Below are positions 24,201-29,689 of a stretch of 36,309 bases of DNA, in pieces. Made by a program: the position numbers and the translations under genes. Location of the stretch: positions 1,641-37,949 of the forward strand of contig CAMPET010000068.1 of assembly GCA_946803715.1 (NCBI GenBank), read 5' to 3'. How positions within the stretch are numbered: the first letter of the stretch is position 1; each line of letters begins with the position of its first letter. The notes under the pieces are model-generated. The model was not told the origin of the DNA. It was given only the letters and a program-made list of their open reading frames with translations, and ran no database searches. Source of the DNA: Beroe ovata (Eukaryota > Ctenophora > Nuda > Beroida > Beroidae).

Positions 24201-25577
24201 TCTTGCTTCCCTGAGGTGCTGTCTGTCTCGTGAATTAGGAGTATTAATCGAAGGTTAAACTGGAATTTTAGTCTATTTTTCGATGGGCTAGCTCAAAAAT
24301 TCGTTCAGATTCGGATTCTACGTCGAAAAGTAGGCCAGGAACACCTATTACGAGTAATCGTACGGAGAAAAATTTTTTGACCCATCTGGTGCGTCCCATT
24401 GATTTTCGTGTTTTGCTGTTAATGCTTCCCACAGGTTTGAAATCGTGTTTTGGGCGTGGTTTCGTGGCGCCTGTTGAATCTGCGTGATCATGAAAAGTGT
24501 TGATANAAAGTGTGGGCATCATCGATTACATTTTCCAACGATACTGAGATCAGGAATTTGACGAAAAGTTTTTTGGCCGACATTCGTGTAAATACCATCG
24601 ATTCCTATGCAATTTTGGACGCTGAATCGATTGCCGATCTCATTTCGGCCCTATCTTGCTTCCCTGAGGTGCTGTCTGTCTCGTGAATTAGGAGTATTAA
24701 TCGAAGGTTAAACTGGAATTTTAGTCTATTTCTCGATGAGCTACCTCGAAAATTCGTTCAGATTCGGATTCTATGTCGAAAAGTAGGCCAGGAACACCTA
24801 ATACGAGTAATCGTACGGAGAAAAATTATTTGACCCATCTGGTGCGTCCCAGTGATTTTCGTGTTTTGTAGTTAATGCTTCCCACAGGTTTGAAATCGTG
24901 TTTTGGGCGTGGTTTCACGGCGCTTGTGGAATCTGCGTGATCATGAAAAGTGTTGATACTTGTATTCTGAGAGTAGGAGAGACGATTTGGTGAAAAATTG
25001 ACGTACTCAGTACCCATTAAGTCTTCGTTAAAGACCTTCAAAAATGGAGTATAAAAGTGTGGGCATCATCGATTACATTTTCCAACGATACTGAGATCAG
25101 GAATTTGACGAAAAGTTTTTTGATTGATATTCATGTAAATACCATCGATTCCTACGTAATTTTGGACGCTGAATCGGTTGCTGACCTAATTTCGGCCATA
25201 TCTTGCTTCCCTGAGGTGCTGTCTGTCTCGTGAATGAGAAGTATAAATCGAAAATTAAACTGGAATTTTCGTTTATTCCTCGATAAGCTATCTCAAAAAT
25301 TCCTTCAGAATCGGATTCTACGTCGAAAATTGGCCAGGAACACGAGAAATCGTACGGAGAAAAATATCCCTCCCGATAATATGTCACTGACTGTTGTCAT
25401 GACAACACGATATACTGTCACGGACTGTTGTCATGACAACACGATATACACCAGGTGCTGGGCTCGGAGCGGGATCTCGTGTCCGGGATCAGGAAAATGC
25501 TATCCGGACAGGAATCGACTGCCGCGGACACCATTTTACAAGCTTGCTGGGAGCGTGAGTCATACAGGACACCTTGA
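118..25577 (+). CDS. MAPKBP1/WDR62: MAPKBP1/WDR62-like WD40 JNK-scaffold protein (5' partial, multi-exon)
   Basis: Exons read by me: 118-272, 3135-3358, 3491-3570, 3650-3729, 4042-4080, 4165-4419, 4529-4702, 4797-5073, 5160-5365, 5461-5541, 5646-5760, 6277-6564, 8029-8091, 10959-11000, 11488-11775, 12084-12194, 14293-14440, 14616-14663, 15005-15040, 22190-22461, 25455-25577. All phases join and give 1034 codons plus stop. The first seven exons encode the second WD40 propeller, with family signatures such as GVTALAVSP, EAHDAEVLALAF, SASRDRLIHV, GHSEMITGLKF and CIFVWRI. The rest is a Ser/Thr- and charge-rich tail. In vertebrates the family scaffolds JNK signalling and works at spindle poles and centrosomes; the role here is inferred from homology. 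The N-terminal propeller must lie upstream of the window. The WD40 part is certain; exons after 8029 rest mainly on phase, splice sites and weak similarity. Confidence 0.88.
250..345 (+). repeat. 31-bp tandem repeat triplicating a 5' splice site
   Basis: Three copies with a 31-bp period; each holds GATAAGAGTGGTAAT[CT]TGAG followed by GTGAGT. Copy 1 spans the exon 118-272 border. Copies 2 and 3 place equally good donors at 304 and 335. Confidence 0.85.
1928..1988. promoter_or_regulatory. Cluster of five CACGTG E-boxes
   Basis: CACGTG occurs at 1928, 1943, 1962, 1969 and 1983. The second and third sit in an 11-bp inverted repeat (TCACGTGACCA, 1942-1952 and 1958-1968, 5-bp loop). Such sites bind bHLH-zip factors (USF, MITF/TFE, MYC/MAX). 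Whether this is an enhancer or promoter is inference. Confidence 0.45.
2411..2697. repeat. 111-bp tandem repeat, about 2.6 copies
   Basis: ATGCTTGCGATGGAATG recurs at 2438, 2549 and 2660, a 111-bp period. The copies are nearly identical. Because 111 is a multiple of three, the plus frame stays open (85 codons), but the peptide is just the repeat and looks non-genic. A related single unit lies at 7140-7260. Confidence 0.85.
4797..6564 (+). CDS. MAPKBP1/WDR62: MAPKBP1/WDR62-like: acidic and Ser/Thr-rich linker exons (5 exons)
   Basis: Exons 4797-5073, 5160-5365, 5461-5541, 5646-5760 and 6277-6564, each phase-compatible. They follow the last propeller strand and encode a low-complexity linker: a basic/polar stretch, an acidic run (GSDDDDDDG), an aromatic-acidic segment (FAEISDEFDEP), then SLDKEELFLEP and RQSISRKFYK. 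The last part resembles the Ser-Ile-Ser-x-x-Phe segment that follows the propellers in MAPKBP1/WDR62. It ends in a small internal repeat of K-T-T-[ST]-P-D-H, a possible proline-directed phosphorylation cluster. The acceptor at 5645 is weak but is the only AG available that keeps the frame. Confidence 0.8.
7000..7460. repeat. Dispersed intronic repeat element with flanking direct repeats
   Basis: Segments at about 7000-7120 and 7336-7460 are diverged direct repeats sharing TAC[AC]CCTAAAAGTG-like, AAGCCA-AGGT, CTG-TCGA and GGAGGTC blocks about 335 bp apart. Between them lies a unit related to the 111-bp repeat of intron 1 and the palindrome at 7241-7297. Partial relatives at 2337-2430 and 2695-2770 mark a repeat family. 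No transposase is seen; a non-autonomous element is a guess. Confidence 0.55.
7241..7297. repeat. 57-bp perfect palindrome (hairpin)
   Basis: Two 27-bp arms, 7241-7267 and 7271-7297, are exact reverse complements around AGT; the outer A and T also pair, leaving one central base. The left arm runs from CGTCACAACTTG to CCACTGCAT. The left arm continues the 111-bp repeat unit. Confidence 0.9.
8018..8023 (-). terminator. Possible poly(A) signal of the nested receptor
   Basis: TTTATT on the plus strand reads AATAAA on the minus strand, about 210 nt after the receptor stop. It falls just before the acceptor of MAPKBP1 exon 8029. Confidence 0.35.
8029..12194 (+). CDS. MAPKBP1/WDR62: MAPKBP1/WDR62-like: middle tail exons flanking the nested receptor
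   Basis: Exons 8029-8091 (63 nt), 10959-11000 (42 nt), 11488-11775 (288 nt) and 12084-12194. All start and end in phase 0. The first two are very short; the 288-nt exon starts QKVADKIAAKKKEKDKSKRK and is basic and coiled-coil-like, then contains RFAVPKFNRKDS. The fourth is Ser-rich (STEVTTSLSSLSDPS). Its best-looking donor, GGG/GTACGT at 12190/12191, leaves phase 2 and does not fit the next recognisable exon. The weaker donor TAC/GTTGTG at 12194/12195 gives phase 0 and fits. No database-level similarity can be claimed for these exons. Confidence 0.6.
8231..10480 (-). CDS. LDLa-domain rhodopsin-type GPCR (GRL101/LGR-like 7TM), intronless
   Basis: Open frame 8231-10516 minus (761 codons). I prefer the Met at codon 13 (10480), which puts a hydrophobic stretch (MNNFVVALLAVYT) at the N-terminus as a short signal sequence. 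Numbering from the first Met: LDLa-type cysteine motifs at about 121-140 (degenerate), 148-177 (CDGVYDCIDRSDE, complete), 318-334 (CDGYFDCADSSDE) and 339-378. Seven membrane helices lie at about 394-414, 438-458, 477-500, 516-540, 633-660, 680-703 and 715-738. WRSSWVCKCLG before TM3 is typical of GRL101/LGR-like receptors. No leucine-rich repeats separate LDLa from TM1. TM3 ends LTRAHKC instead of E/DRY, TM7 has NPIFN instead of NPxxY, and the loop after TM4 is about 90 residues. It lies antisense in the MAPKBP1 intron 8092-10958. Ligand unknown. Confidence 0.88.
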   Translation of the reverse strand: MNNFVVALLAVYTHHTHRGTCSNLPRDKTPSSTPSSWFVDFEEYLNSVPYHGNNIHRRCSIMDIGRSTILSSGRKLPRGKVKCPFKPSLEMCWRSGMVLADCLSDRWFCGINKRDVCDGISLCLMDECNCDTQIFYCSDGFGCVHIKLVCDGVYDCIDRSDELMCDGLADFNCTQMFAPVSQSPVLHTLSKYTLCDSVHVTVVAEFKICDTSPVCKGFSVAGSKVGAMQTRSNIELCTARMMRSDRFLISPMTTNLTQLCLDICKGLVTEYRCQRFIMIDKGLPLVMSTCPLNTGEEDSELNIFSICDGYFDCADSSDEIGCEGRFYCDSQQLSPAGTHKITWVPEAAKCDGFKDCHNGLDECSNCPTGMFSSSQFIIKNSGVFAWLILSCVTNLVMNIHTMYKEVSSKWEDIPRYVKVDRILKLQLCFYDLLLGIYLFALVIANLRYHKTYCFHDHAWRSSWVCKCLGILYNASSHGSLLTVFLMSLTRAHKCFFTYSTGTPISLVLVISGFLALLNLANAVVPIIPTDGIQSIFRVRFAMSQSNPFIMKDFDRTSHVSRLYNRYFGENDLNLDLYQKIDALKAVTNQPSHFDFHELSYYSWSSVCVNDIFGYKESMKFYKVAYITCICSILLSITVFYTVILRVFIRTRQVVNQPNAEDDKEFYLKVKVILMIGSKLLPWLTIIGAIIYYNYTRKNVPEQWYQVTAICIIPANSLLNPIFNSNLLEHVTKCITKITRLLCPNDRQED
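10867..10951. promoter_or_regulatory. 19-bp tandem repeats carrying four CACGTG sites
   Basis: Units of ACGCATGTC[AG]TCACGTGGT place CACGTG at 10887, 10906, 10925 and, offset, 10946. The array lies about 400 bp upstream of the receptor start (minus strand) and ends 7 bp before the acceptor of the 42-nt exon at 10959. It could be part of the receptor promoter; regulatory activity is inference. Confidence 0.45.
12237..13265. repeat. 172-bp satellite, six copies, in a MAPKBP1 intron
   Basis: TGACCAGTAA-type unit starts occur at 12239, 12421, 12593, 12765, 12937 and (degenerate) 13109. Spacing is 172 bp except the first, 182. Copies 2-4 are nearly identical; copies 5 and 6 are diverged. Each carries GAGCAGATAAGGGGTTATG and CGATCCGTTTGGGAGCTATC. 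No coding frame persists. It ends about 13265. Confidence 0.92.
13340..13440. repeat. Short tandem repeat around TTGGTTCAGTTCTGTTGTTT
   Basis: Three to four imperfect copies of a roughly 20-27 bp T/G-rich unit follow the 172-bp satellite. Nothing else is visible here. Confidence 0.7.
13540..14290. repeat. Degenerate TGACACCA / TGACGTATC repeat region with GT microsatellite
   Basis: Many scattered copies of TGACACCA and TGACGTAT(C) alternate at irregular spacing, resembling the CTGACACCACT words of the 111-bp repeat. 14053-14160 is a GT/GAGT microsatellite containing an N at 14100. Two X-box-like palindromes are at 14226-14239 and 14254-14267. No gene is seen. Confidence 0.55.
14293..15040 (+). 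CDS. MAPKBP1/WDR62: MAPKBP1/WDR62-like: basic tail exons including 48- and 36-nt microexons
   Basis: Exons 14293-14440, 14616-14663 and 15005-15040, with phases 0/1, 1/1 and 1/1. The peptide begins AARISRQRKLAQNQSS, continues through a basic segment (RFKLKARSVAVTSRLLKQ), then an acidic piece (YVYQGEDDDGKI) and a short basic one (RKPPRINRILSK). Splice sites are good (tttttcag/aaaacg, cc/GTGAGT, tttcag/ggaaac, AGG/GTGAGT). The A-R-I-S-R motif may correspond to the S-[RK]-A-K-[IM]-S-R-S segment of the vertebrate tail; this is a weak match. The next intron is 7.1 kb. Confidence 0.6.
16176..16211. promoter_or_regulatory. Two perfect CArG boxes (SRF-type sites)
   Basis: CCATATATGG at 16179-16188 sits inside the 18-bp palindrome ATGCCCATATATGGGCAT (16176-16193). 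CCTTATATGG follows at 16202-16211, running into GGAA (16211-16214), an ETS core, as in serum response elements. Function is inferred. Confidence 0.4.
18163..18200. repeat. AC microsatellite
   Basis: Pure AC run of about 38 bp in the large MAPKBP1 intron. Confidence 0.95.
18511..18712 (+). CDS. Orphan coding exon with MPFIRVRL start; candidate alternative first exon
   Basis: A 67-codon open exon, ATG at 18511, ending CGAG/GTGAGT in phase 1. It lies inside the 7.1-kb MAPKBP1 intron on the same strand. Its first eight residues, MPFIRVRL, are identical to those of the EF-hand gene's first exon at 29690, although the two DNA stretches differ at five positions, all synonymous. Both exons also end with a Trp exactly seven residues before a phase-1 donor (W-NECLLQR here, W-ENKVILS there). 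The middle is basic, Pro/Ser/Gly-rich and unlike the other copy. The region is GC-richer than its surroundings. It may be a distal first exon of the EF-hand gene (joining 30298), or a start for a short MAPKBP1 isoform (joining 22190); both are phase-compatible. No acceptor joins it to the exon ending at 15040. Confidence 0.6.
22190..22461 (+). CDS. MAPKBP1/WDR62: MAPKBP1/WDR62-like: Ser/Arg-rich tail exon
   Basis: Enters in phase 1 through the acceptor gccagag/TAACC and leaves in phase 0 at GAACAG/GTTCGT. Using the AG two bases earlier would create an in-frame stop. The peptide is VTMSNLLTRRTSS..., then QRTASSKMKSLAESRDS, which resembles the STASSRAKMSRS segment of vertebrate WDR62/MAPKBP1, then poly-Gly, RRRRASSSLGG and SRSPSPAMMSLHSID. 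The cluster of R-x-x-S and S-P sites suggests phosphorylation. The internal ATG at 22195 could also serve as a start for a short isoform. Confidence 0.62.
22525..25363. repeat. 547-bp satellite, six copies, in a MAPKBP1 intron
   Basis: GAATCGATTGCCGA-type marks occur at 22530, 23077, 23624, 24171, 24624 and 25171. Spacing is exactly 547 bp except 453 across the N at 24506, so 94 bp are missing there. Units share CCCTGAGGTGCTGTCTGTCT, GGCCAGGAACACCTATT and GTGTTTTGGGCGTGG. Copies are highly similar; the first and last diverge most, and the last is truncated about 25363. A minus-strand frame of up to 98 codons (MGTEEVNFSPNRLSYSQ...) recurs in several copies. The array fills the intron 22462-25454. 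Confidence 0.95.
25393..25440. repeat. Two direct copies of the palindrome GTTGTCATGACAAC
   Basis: The 14-bp perfect palindrome occurs at 25393-25406 and 25427-25440 within a 34-bp direct repeat, ending 14 bp before the acceptor of exon 25455. It resembles an RFX X-box. Confidence 0.8.
25455..25577 (+). CDS. MAPKBP1/WDR62: MAPKBP1/WDR62-like: probable last exon
   Basis: Acceptor tacaccag/GTGCTG, phase 0. It encodes VLGSERDLVSGIRKMLSGQE and on to ...ERESYRTP then TGA at 25575-25577. The predicted segment is helical and amphipathic, fitting the C-terminal helical/coiled-coil end of the family. An AATAAA at 25806-25811, 229 nt after the stop, fits a poly(A) signal. A strong donor (GAGC/GTGAGT, 25554/25555) inside the exon would instead send it in phase 1 to the exon at 26978 and change the C-terminus. 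Confidence 0.6.
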   Translation: MLGSERDLVSGIRKMLSGQESTAADTILQACWERESYRTP

Positions 25578-26977
25578 GGGGTGGTTTCATGCCCTCCCTT
25601 TCCCGGCCCCTTTTCAGTGTTTCTGACAGTCCTTTTCTTGTAATCTTTTCGATTACTATTTGAAATTTTGCACCTTATTTTTTCTGGAATCGCACAATTC
25701 TTCTTGCTTTCAAGGGTGGGATAGGTAGCTCATACTTGACATGAACTTCTTAATTTGTTTTATAGTGTTGGAAAGAGGTCTAGCTATATAGTTGCGCCTA
25801 CCGTGAATAAACACTGTCGGTTTGTCTGTTCCATTATACCGGTGTTGAAATGTGGGTGTGGCATTTTCTCCCTCCCCACTATCACCCTGGTTACCAGCCA
25901 TGTTACCATAGTTACCGGGCTTCTGCTTTGTGTGTCTGTGTGTGTATGTTAGTCTCTATGTGAGTGTGTGAATTTTATATCATTGTTGGTTACGAATATG
26001 ATTTGTTCAAAAAACCTTACAGTTTTGACGGCATGCACAATGCACATACATGCATACATTATACTAGATTTCGCTCTTCTTTATACATATATTATGTTCA
26101 TAATCAAACCAATATACAATCTACGGACACTTAAATCAACACGTATTATATTAGCCGTGTATTTGCGACTGATATATCAGCTATAATAATTCTGTCACTT
26201 CTTATTCAGCGAAGTTCCCTCTCTCTCTCTCTCCATGACTCGAGAATGAACTTCATATACTCGCTTGAGCCCCAGAATTGTCAATCTAGTGTAAATTAAT
26301 AAAAGTTGTACAAAACTGTGAAAGAAAGTCTCGCTCCAACTCTATACTCTCTATGTATGAGCTGTTATTATATGCATGTTTAAACTTGCACTCCTTCTCA
26401 CACCGGATAATAACGTCCTTTACTCTATAAGTATAACTTTAATTTATATAGAGCACTGGCAAAAAGATACATATAAATATATTTGTATTTATATGCTAAA
26501 CTATAATAACGAGAGTTGTCTTGTGAGTTATAGTTCCTCTTCTTTCGCCCCCTTTTTTGCAAAATCCTACATGTCTCAATTTTTCCTCACGATTTGTTTT
26601 GTTGTTTTAATTTTACCGATTTTTATTATGTTTCGATATTGCCGACTGAAATGGTTGTCTCCGGCGCTCGTTATTTGGACAAAAGTGTGAATTTTGTTAA
26701 AAATAACAACTGTTCGATGGGTACTTTAAGGTGTTGGTTGTTGCTTCACGCTATAGTAAAACTCTACGGGTGCGTTTTTTGCAAACATATTCAACGCTCG
26801 CTTGCTCCATTTTGATCGAATTTTGTTAGGAGTTTCCTCTCTTCTCGCCAATTTCTCGCCAATTTCTTCCCGAAAACTTGGTGTTCAATTGCTGGCCATC
26901 GTGATTCTACTCATCACAGCAACCATCCCTTTTCTCAATTAACGACGATCTCGTTTATTTCTAAAATATGATATCAG
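25578..26977. other. MAPKBP1 3' UTR/intron, AT-rich, no gene seen
   Basis: Contains the AATAAA at 25806, an X-box-like GTTACCATAGTTAC at 25902-25915, a short GT run at 25927-25950 and a CT run at 26219-26234. Open frames at 25968-26815 are AT-driven and unconvincing. Confidence 0.5.
25806..25811 (+). terminator. AATAAA poly(A) signal, probable MAPKBP1 3' end
   Basis: Canonical hexamer 229 nt after the TGA at 25575. It would end transcripts that retain the 25455-25577 exon unspliced. Confidence 0.5.
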
Positions 26978-27117
26978 TCACACCCACGGTTGAAATGCCT
27001 GGTAACGGGGGGCGAGGGGCATCGGTGTGGAGGTTCGAGCGGACTGACCGACTTCCTGATGAAAGAGTGGTGTTCGATGAAAACACGATACAAGTGCAAG
27101 CGTACTTCTGTAAGTGA
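26978..27117 (+). CDS. Candidate alternative last exon of MAPKBP1 (or another leader exon)
   Basis: Acceptor atatcag/TCACAC accepts phase 1 from the donor at 25554 and keeps a frame open to TGA at 27115-27117, giving a tail containing MPGNGGRGASVWRFERTD and ERVVFDENTIQVQAYFCK. AATAAA at 27300-27305 lies 183 nt after the stop. Alternatively, ATG 26995 could start a first exon ending TTCT/GTAAGT at 27109/27110 in phase 1, the same phase as the two MPFIRVRL exons and as the entry of the EF-hand exon at 30298. The VVFDENTIQV stretch loosely resembles AVWENKVIL at the end of the 29690 exon. I do not recognise the peptide. Confidence 0.4.
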
Positions 27118-27214
27118 TGTTCTGATTCAAGTAACACCTTATTATAGGTATACCTGCTTAAGCACTTACTAAGGTAATAGATAGGGTGAAGATATGGTGA
27201 GTGATAAGGGATTT

Positions 27215-27266
27215 TACATAGGTAATTCTTCTTAGGTAATTCTTCTTAGGTACTTCTTCTTAGGGA
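27215..27266. repeat. Short tandem repeat of AGGTAATTCTTCTT
   Basis: Three copies with a 14-15 bp period, between the 26978 exon and its possible poly(A) signal. Confidence 0.7.
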
Positions 27267-27299
27267 GGTACACAGGTGTCGTTCTTAGGTAATGAAAGG

Positions 27300-27305
27300 A
27301 ATAAA
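27300..27305 (+). terminator. AATAAA poly(A) signal after the 26978-27117 exon
   Basis: Canonical hexamer 183 nt after the stop at 27115 and about 100 nt before the tail-to-tail end of the sulfotransferase gene. It would serve the alternative MAPKBP1 C-terminus. Confidence 0.35.
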
Positions 27306-27402
27306 TCTTTGGGCATAAATATTATCTGTTATGCCATTTCAACATGAATTGATGAATAATCACGTGTTCGTTGATAAACCACTATTCAAGGGATCATTGT
27401 AT

Positions 27403-28440
27403 TTACCAGAGGTGTACTTCGAATTGAAATGCTGAATCCAAATCGTGCTGACTGGGGCTGACTCCGATCAGTGGAAAGGGAAACAGAGCATCGGTGAAGT
27501 TGGTGTATTTCATAACGAAAAAGTCCGCCTCGAAAATCTGATAGAGTTTGTCAATGAGCGCAGCATCTAGCTGTGGGAACCATTCCTTGGCTTTGATAGT
27601 CGAGCTCTGCGTCAGCACACTGGTCCCATCGTAGGAATGAGGAACTGAAGTGTTGAGATCCGTAGCACGGAAAATCACATCGCTGTACTCCTGGGTATAC
27701 TCCTGAGGGATGATATAGTGGTAGGAAGTATCGTGTAGACACATCGCTTTTGCTTGAGGAATGAAGTGAGCATTGACTTTCCCATTGTTATCAGCTATCC
27801 ATTCTGCAAACTCTCGAAAAGTAGGCAAAGTTTTCTCATTGTCATCTTGTTTCACTGGTCTTCCTGCATTGGCAAAAATTTCCTTGCGTATATCATCAAA
27901 ATACTTAGCCTTCAAGTGTCCCATCATAAAATTGTACCCTGAAATCATTCTAGCCCATGGGTTCCGTATTGTGGTCAGCCAAATTGGATCCCTCAAAATG
28001 GCGGCGTTTTCTGTTAGTGTTATGTTTTGGTTCCTGGCGAGATATTTGTTCGAATATCTGTGGAAATCACGACGCTCATTCTTATCCCTTGCAAGGTGTG
28101 AAATGTCACCATTGGCAAGGAGAAGAGCTTCTTTCCAATTGGTATGACCCGATTTCAGTATCCCTCTAAAGCAGGTATTGATATTCTTGAAATAGTAAAA
28201 CCGGTCACAGTGTGTCCTCAATAAGTTACCGCTAGACTTGAGCTCAGCGATCCGCCTCTCAACGATGCTTTGTAACCTGATCGGATCAATCGCAGATTGC
28301 CCATCACCGATTCGATTTGAATGACTTTCGGAGTGAACTTGCACTGAGTCGAATATGTTGAAGTTCCCGAGGAAGCTTATCAGGGAAGTGAGTAAAATGA
28401 TGCTGACTCCTGCCTTAACAACCTTGCGCAATGACCTCAT
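27403..28440 (-). CDS. Carbohydrate sulfotransferase (Sulfotransfer_2, CHST8-14/HNK-1ST-like), intronless
   Basis: The minus-strand frame runs 27403-28587 (394 codons), but the first 49 codons look unlike a signal anchor. Met at 28440 starts MRSLRKVVKAGVSIILLTSL, a basic cap and membrane anchor of a type II Golgi protein, giving 345 residues. From that Met: the 5'-phosphosulfate loop is near 94-103 (ILKSGHTNWK), the 3'-phosphate motif near 157-169 (TIRNPWARMISGY, with the family Arg, Pro, Arg, Ser and Tyr), followed by HFIPQAKAMCLHDTSYHYII, the expected HxxPQ...C...Y-x-I segment. It would transfer sulfate from PAPS to a glycan in the Golgi lumen; the acceptor sugar cannot be told. The usual Cys of the 5' loop (K-x-[AG]-C-[ST]-N-W) is His here. 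It lies tail-to-tail with MAPKBP1 and head-to-head with the EF-hand gene. Confidence 0.88.
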   Translation of the reverse strand: MRSLRKVVKAGVSIILLTSLISFLGNFNIFDSVQVHSESHSNRIGDGQSAIDPIRLQSIVERRIAELKSSGNLLRTHCDRFYYFKNINTCFRGILKSGHTNWKEALLLANGDISHLARDKNERRDFHRYSNKYLARNQNITLTENAAILRDPIWLTTIRNPWARMISGYNFMMGHLKAKYFDDIRKEIFANAGRPVKQDDNEKTLPTFREFAEWIADNNGKVNAHFIPQAKAMCLHDTSYHYIIPQEYTQEYSDVIFRATDLNTSVPHSYDGTSVLTQSSTIKAKEWFPQLDAALIDKLYQIFEADFFVMKYTNFTDALFPFPLIGVSPSQHDLDSAFQFEVHLW

Positions 28441-29143
28441 CAGCGATTCTAGCTGAATTCTAGCTAAGTATAGATGTTCGATTGTTAATTCTTGCGAAAC
28501 ATTAATAACTGAAAATTGGTGTGGGGATAGGAAAAGCGTTTGAAATTGCACACATGAATGAGATCGACCACATTTTAGTGGGACCACAATTTTAAGTGAG
28601 GGGACTGTGTGAACTATCGGATCTCTCTGTCACGAAATACTGCATTCAAATATGCTGCATTCAACCATTTTTCGTGAAATATGAGCGTGAAAGAATAGTG
28701 ATAACTTTCACGTGGAAGACAGTCGTACGAAAAAAAAAACTGAAATTCGGAAAGCAGGAAGTGGGGTGAAGCATATCACCTATAGGCCCGAATCCTCCAA
28801 AGTAAACAATCAATCGGGCCGCCAAATCTAATCAATCAACAAAATAATAATAATTCGATATGAAATAGTCAATACCCAGAATTACTCAGTATTACCCAGT
28901 ATTACTGTACCCAGCATTAGTATAGTAGGAAATTTCTGATGAAACTTACTATAAAAGTACTACTCTGTTTTATGCTTATGAATTTTCATTGTTCATAGAA
29001 AATGAGTTCTCCATAATCCATCACATTTTCCATCATCCCATCTCACTAATATGAACGGCAAAAAACAGTTCTGGGGACCCATCTAAAACCAAATTTACCC
29101 GTGCCATTTCCCTCTACGTGCCCCCTTATCTATGCCGAGTGTG

Positions 29144-29183
<40 letters not shown>

Positions 29184-29689
29184 GNGGGGGGGGTATAATA
29201 CTGAGCCCAATCTTTGGTGACCGAGTTAATGAATGATAATAGCTAACATGATTGTAATACATGCGTAGGGAGGGGAGGGCTGTAAGTGATTGAGAGTGCT
29301 AGTCGCACAAAGCAAGCGATGATGAGTTGGTCATTTATATTTAGGGAGTGAGGGAGATTTATAAAGGGGGGAGGGGGTGATAATTCATGCACCACCCCCT
29401 CTCTCCCCTCTTCCCTCTTCCCCTCTCTGTGATACATATAATTGTTACCTCTCTCTCTCTCTGGCTGTGATTCACTCACTGATACTGTGCGCAAGTTACT
29501 CCCATATATCTCCCCCTCATTGGCATTTCAGTTCTCACAGAATCTCTAAATTCTAGCTCACTTTCTCTCTCTCTCGTTTATTTTTGGCACTTTTCCTCCA
29601 TAATATTTTTCTCTCTTTTCTCTTTGTTGAATCGATACCACAAGTTAGCGATCCCCATTATAAGCTGCGATTCTCAGCTTGTGCAAAGT
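28441..29689. other. Intergenic region between divergent sulfotransferase and EF-hand genes
   Basis: 1.2 kb, likely holding both promoters. Seen: CAGTATTAC short repeats at 28893-28915, a GT run at 29139-29183 followed by N (29185) and a G run, and CT-rich tracts at 29390-29465 and 29560-29625. No motif fixes a start site. Confidence 0.45.
29139..29191. repeat. GT microsatellite and G run interrupted by N
   Basis: GT repeats, then N at 29185 and a run of G. The N marks an assembly break rather than a true base. Confidence 0.9.
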
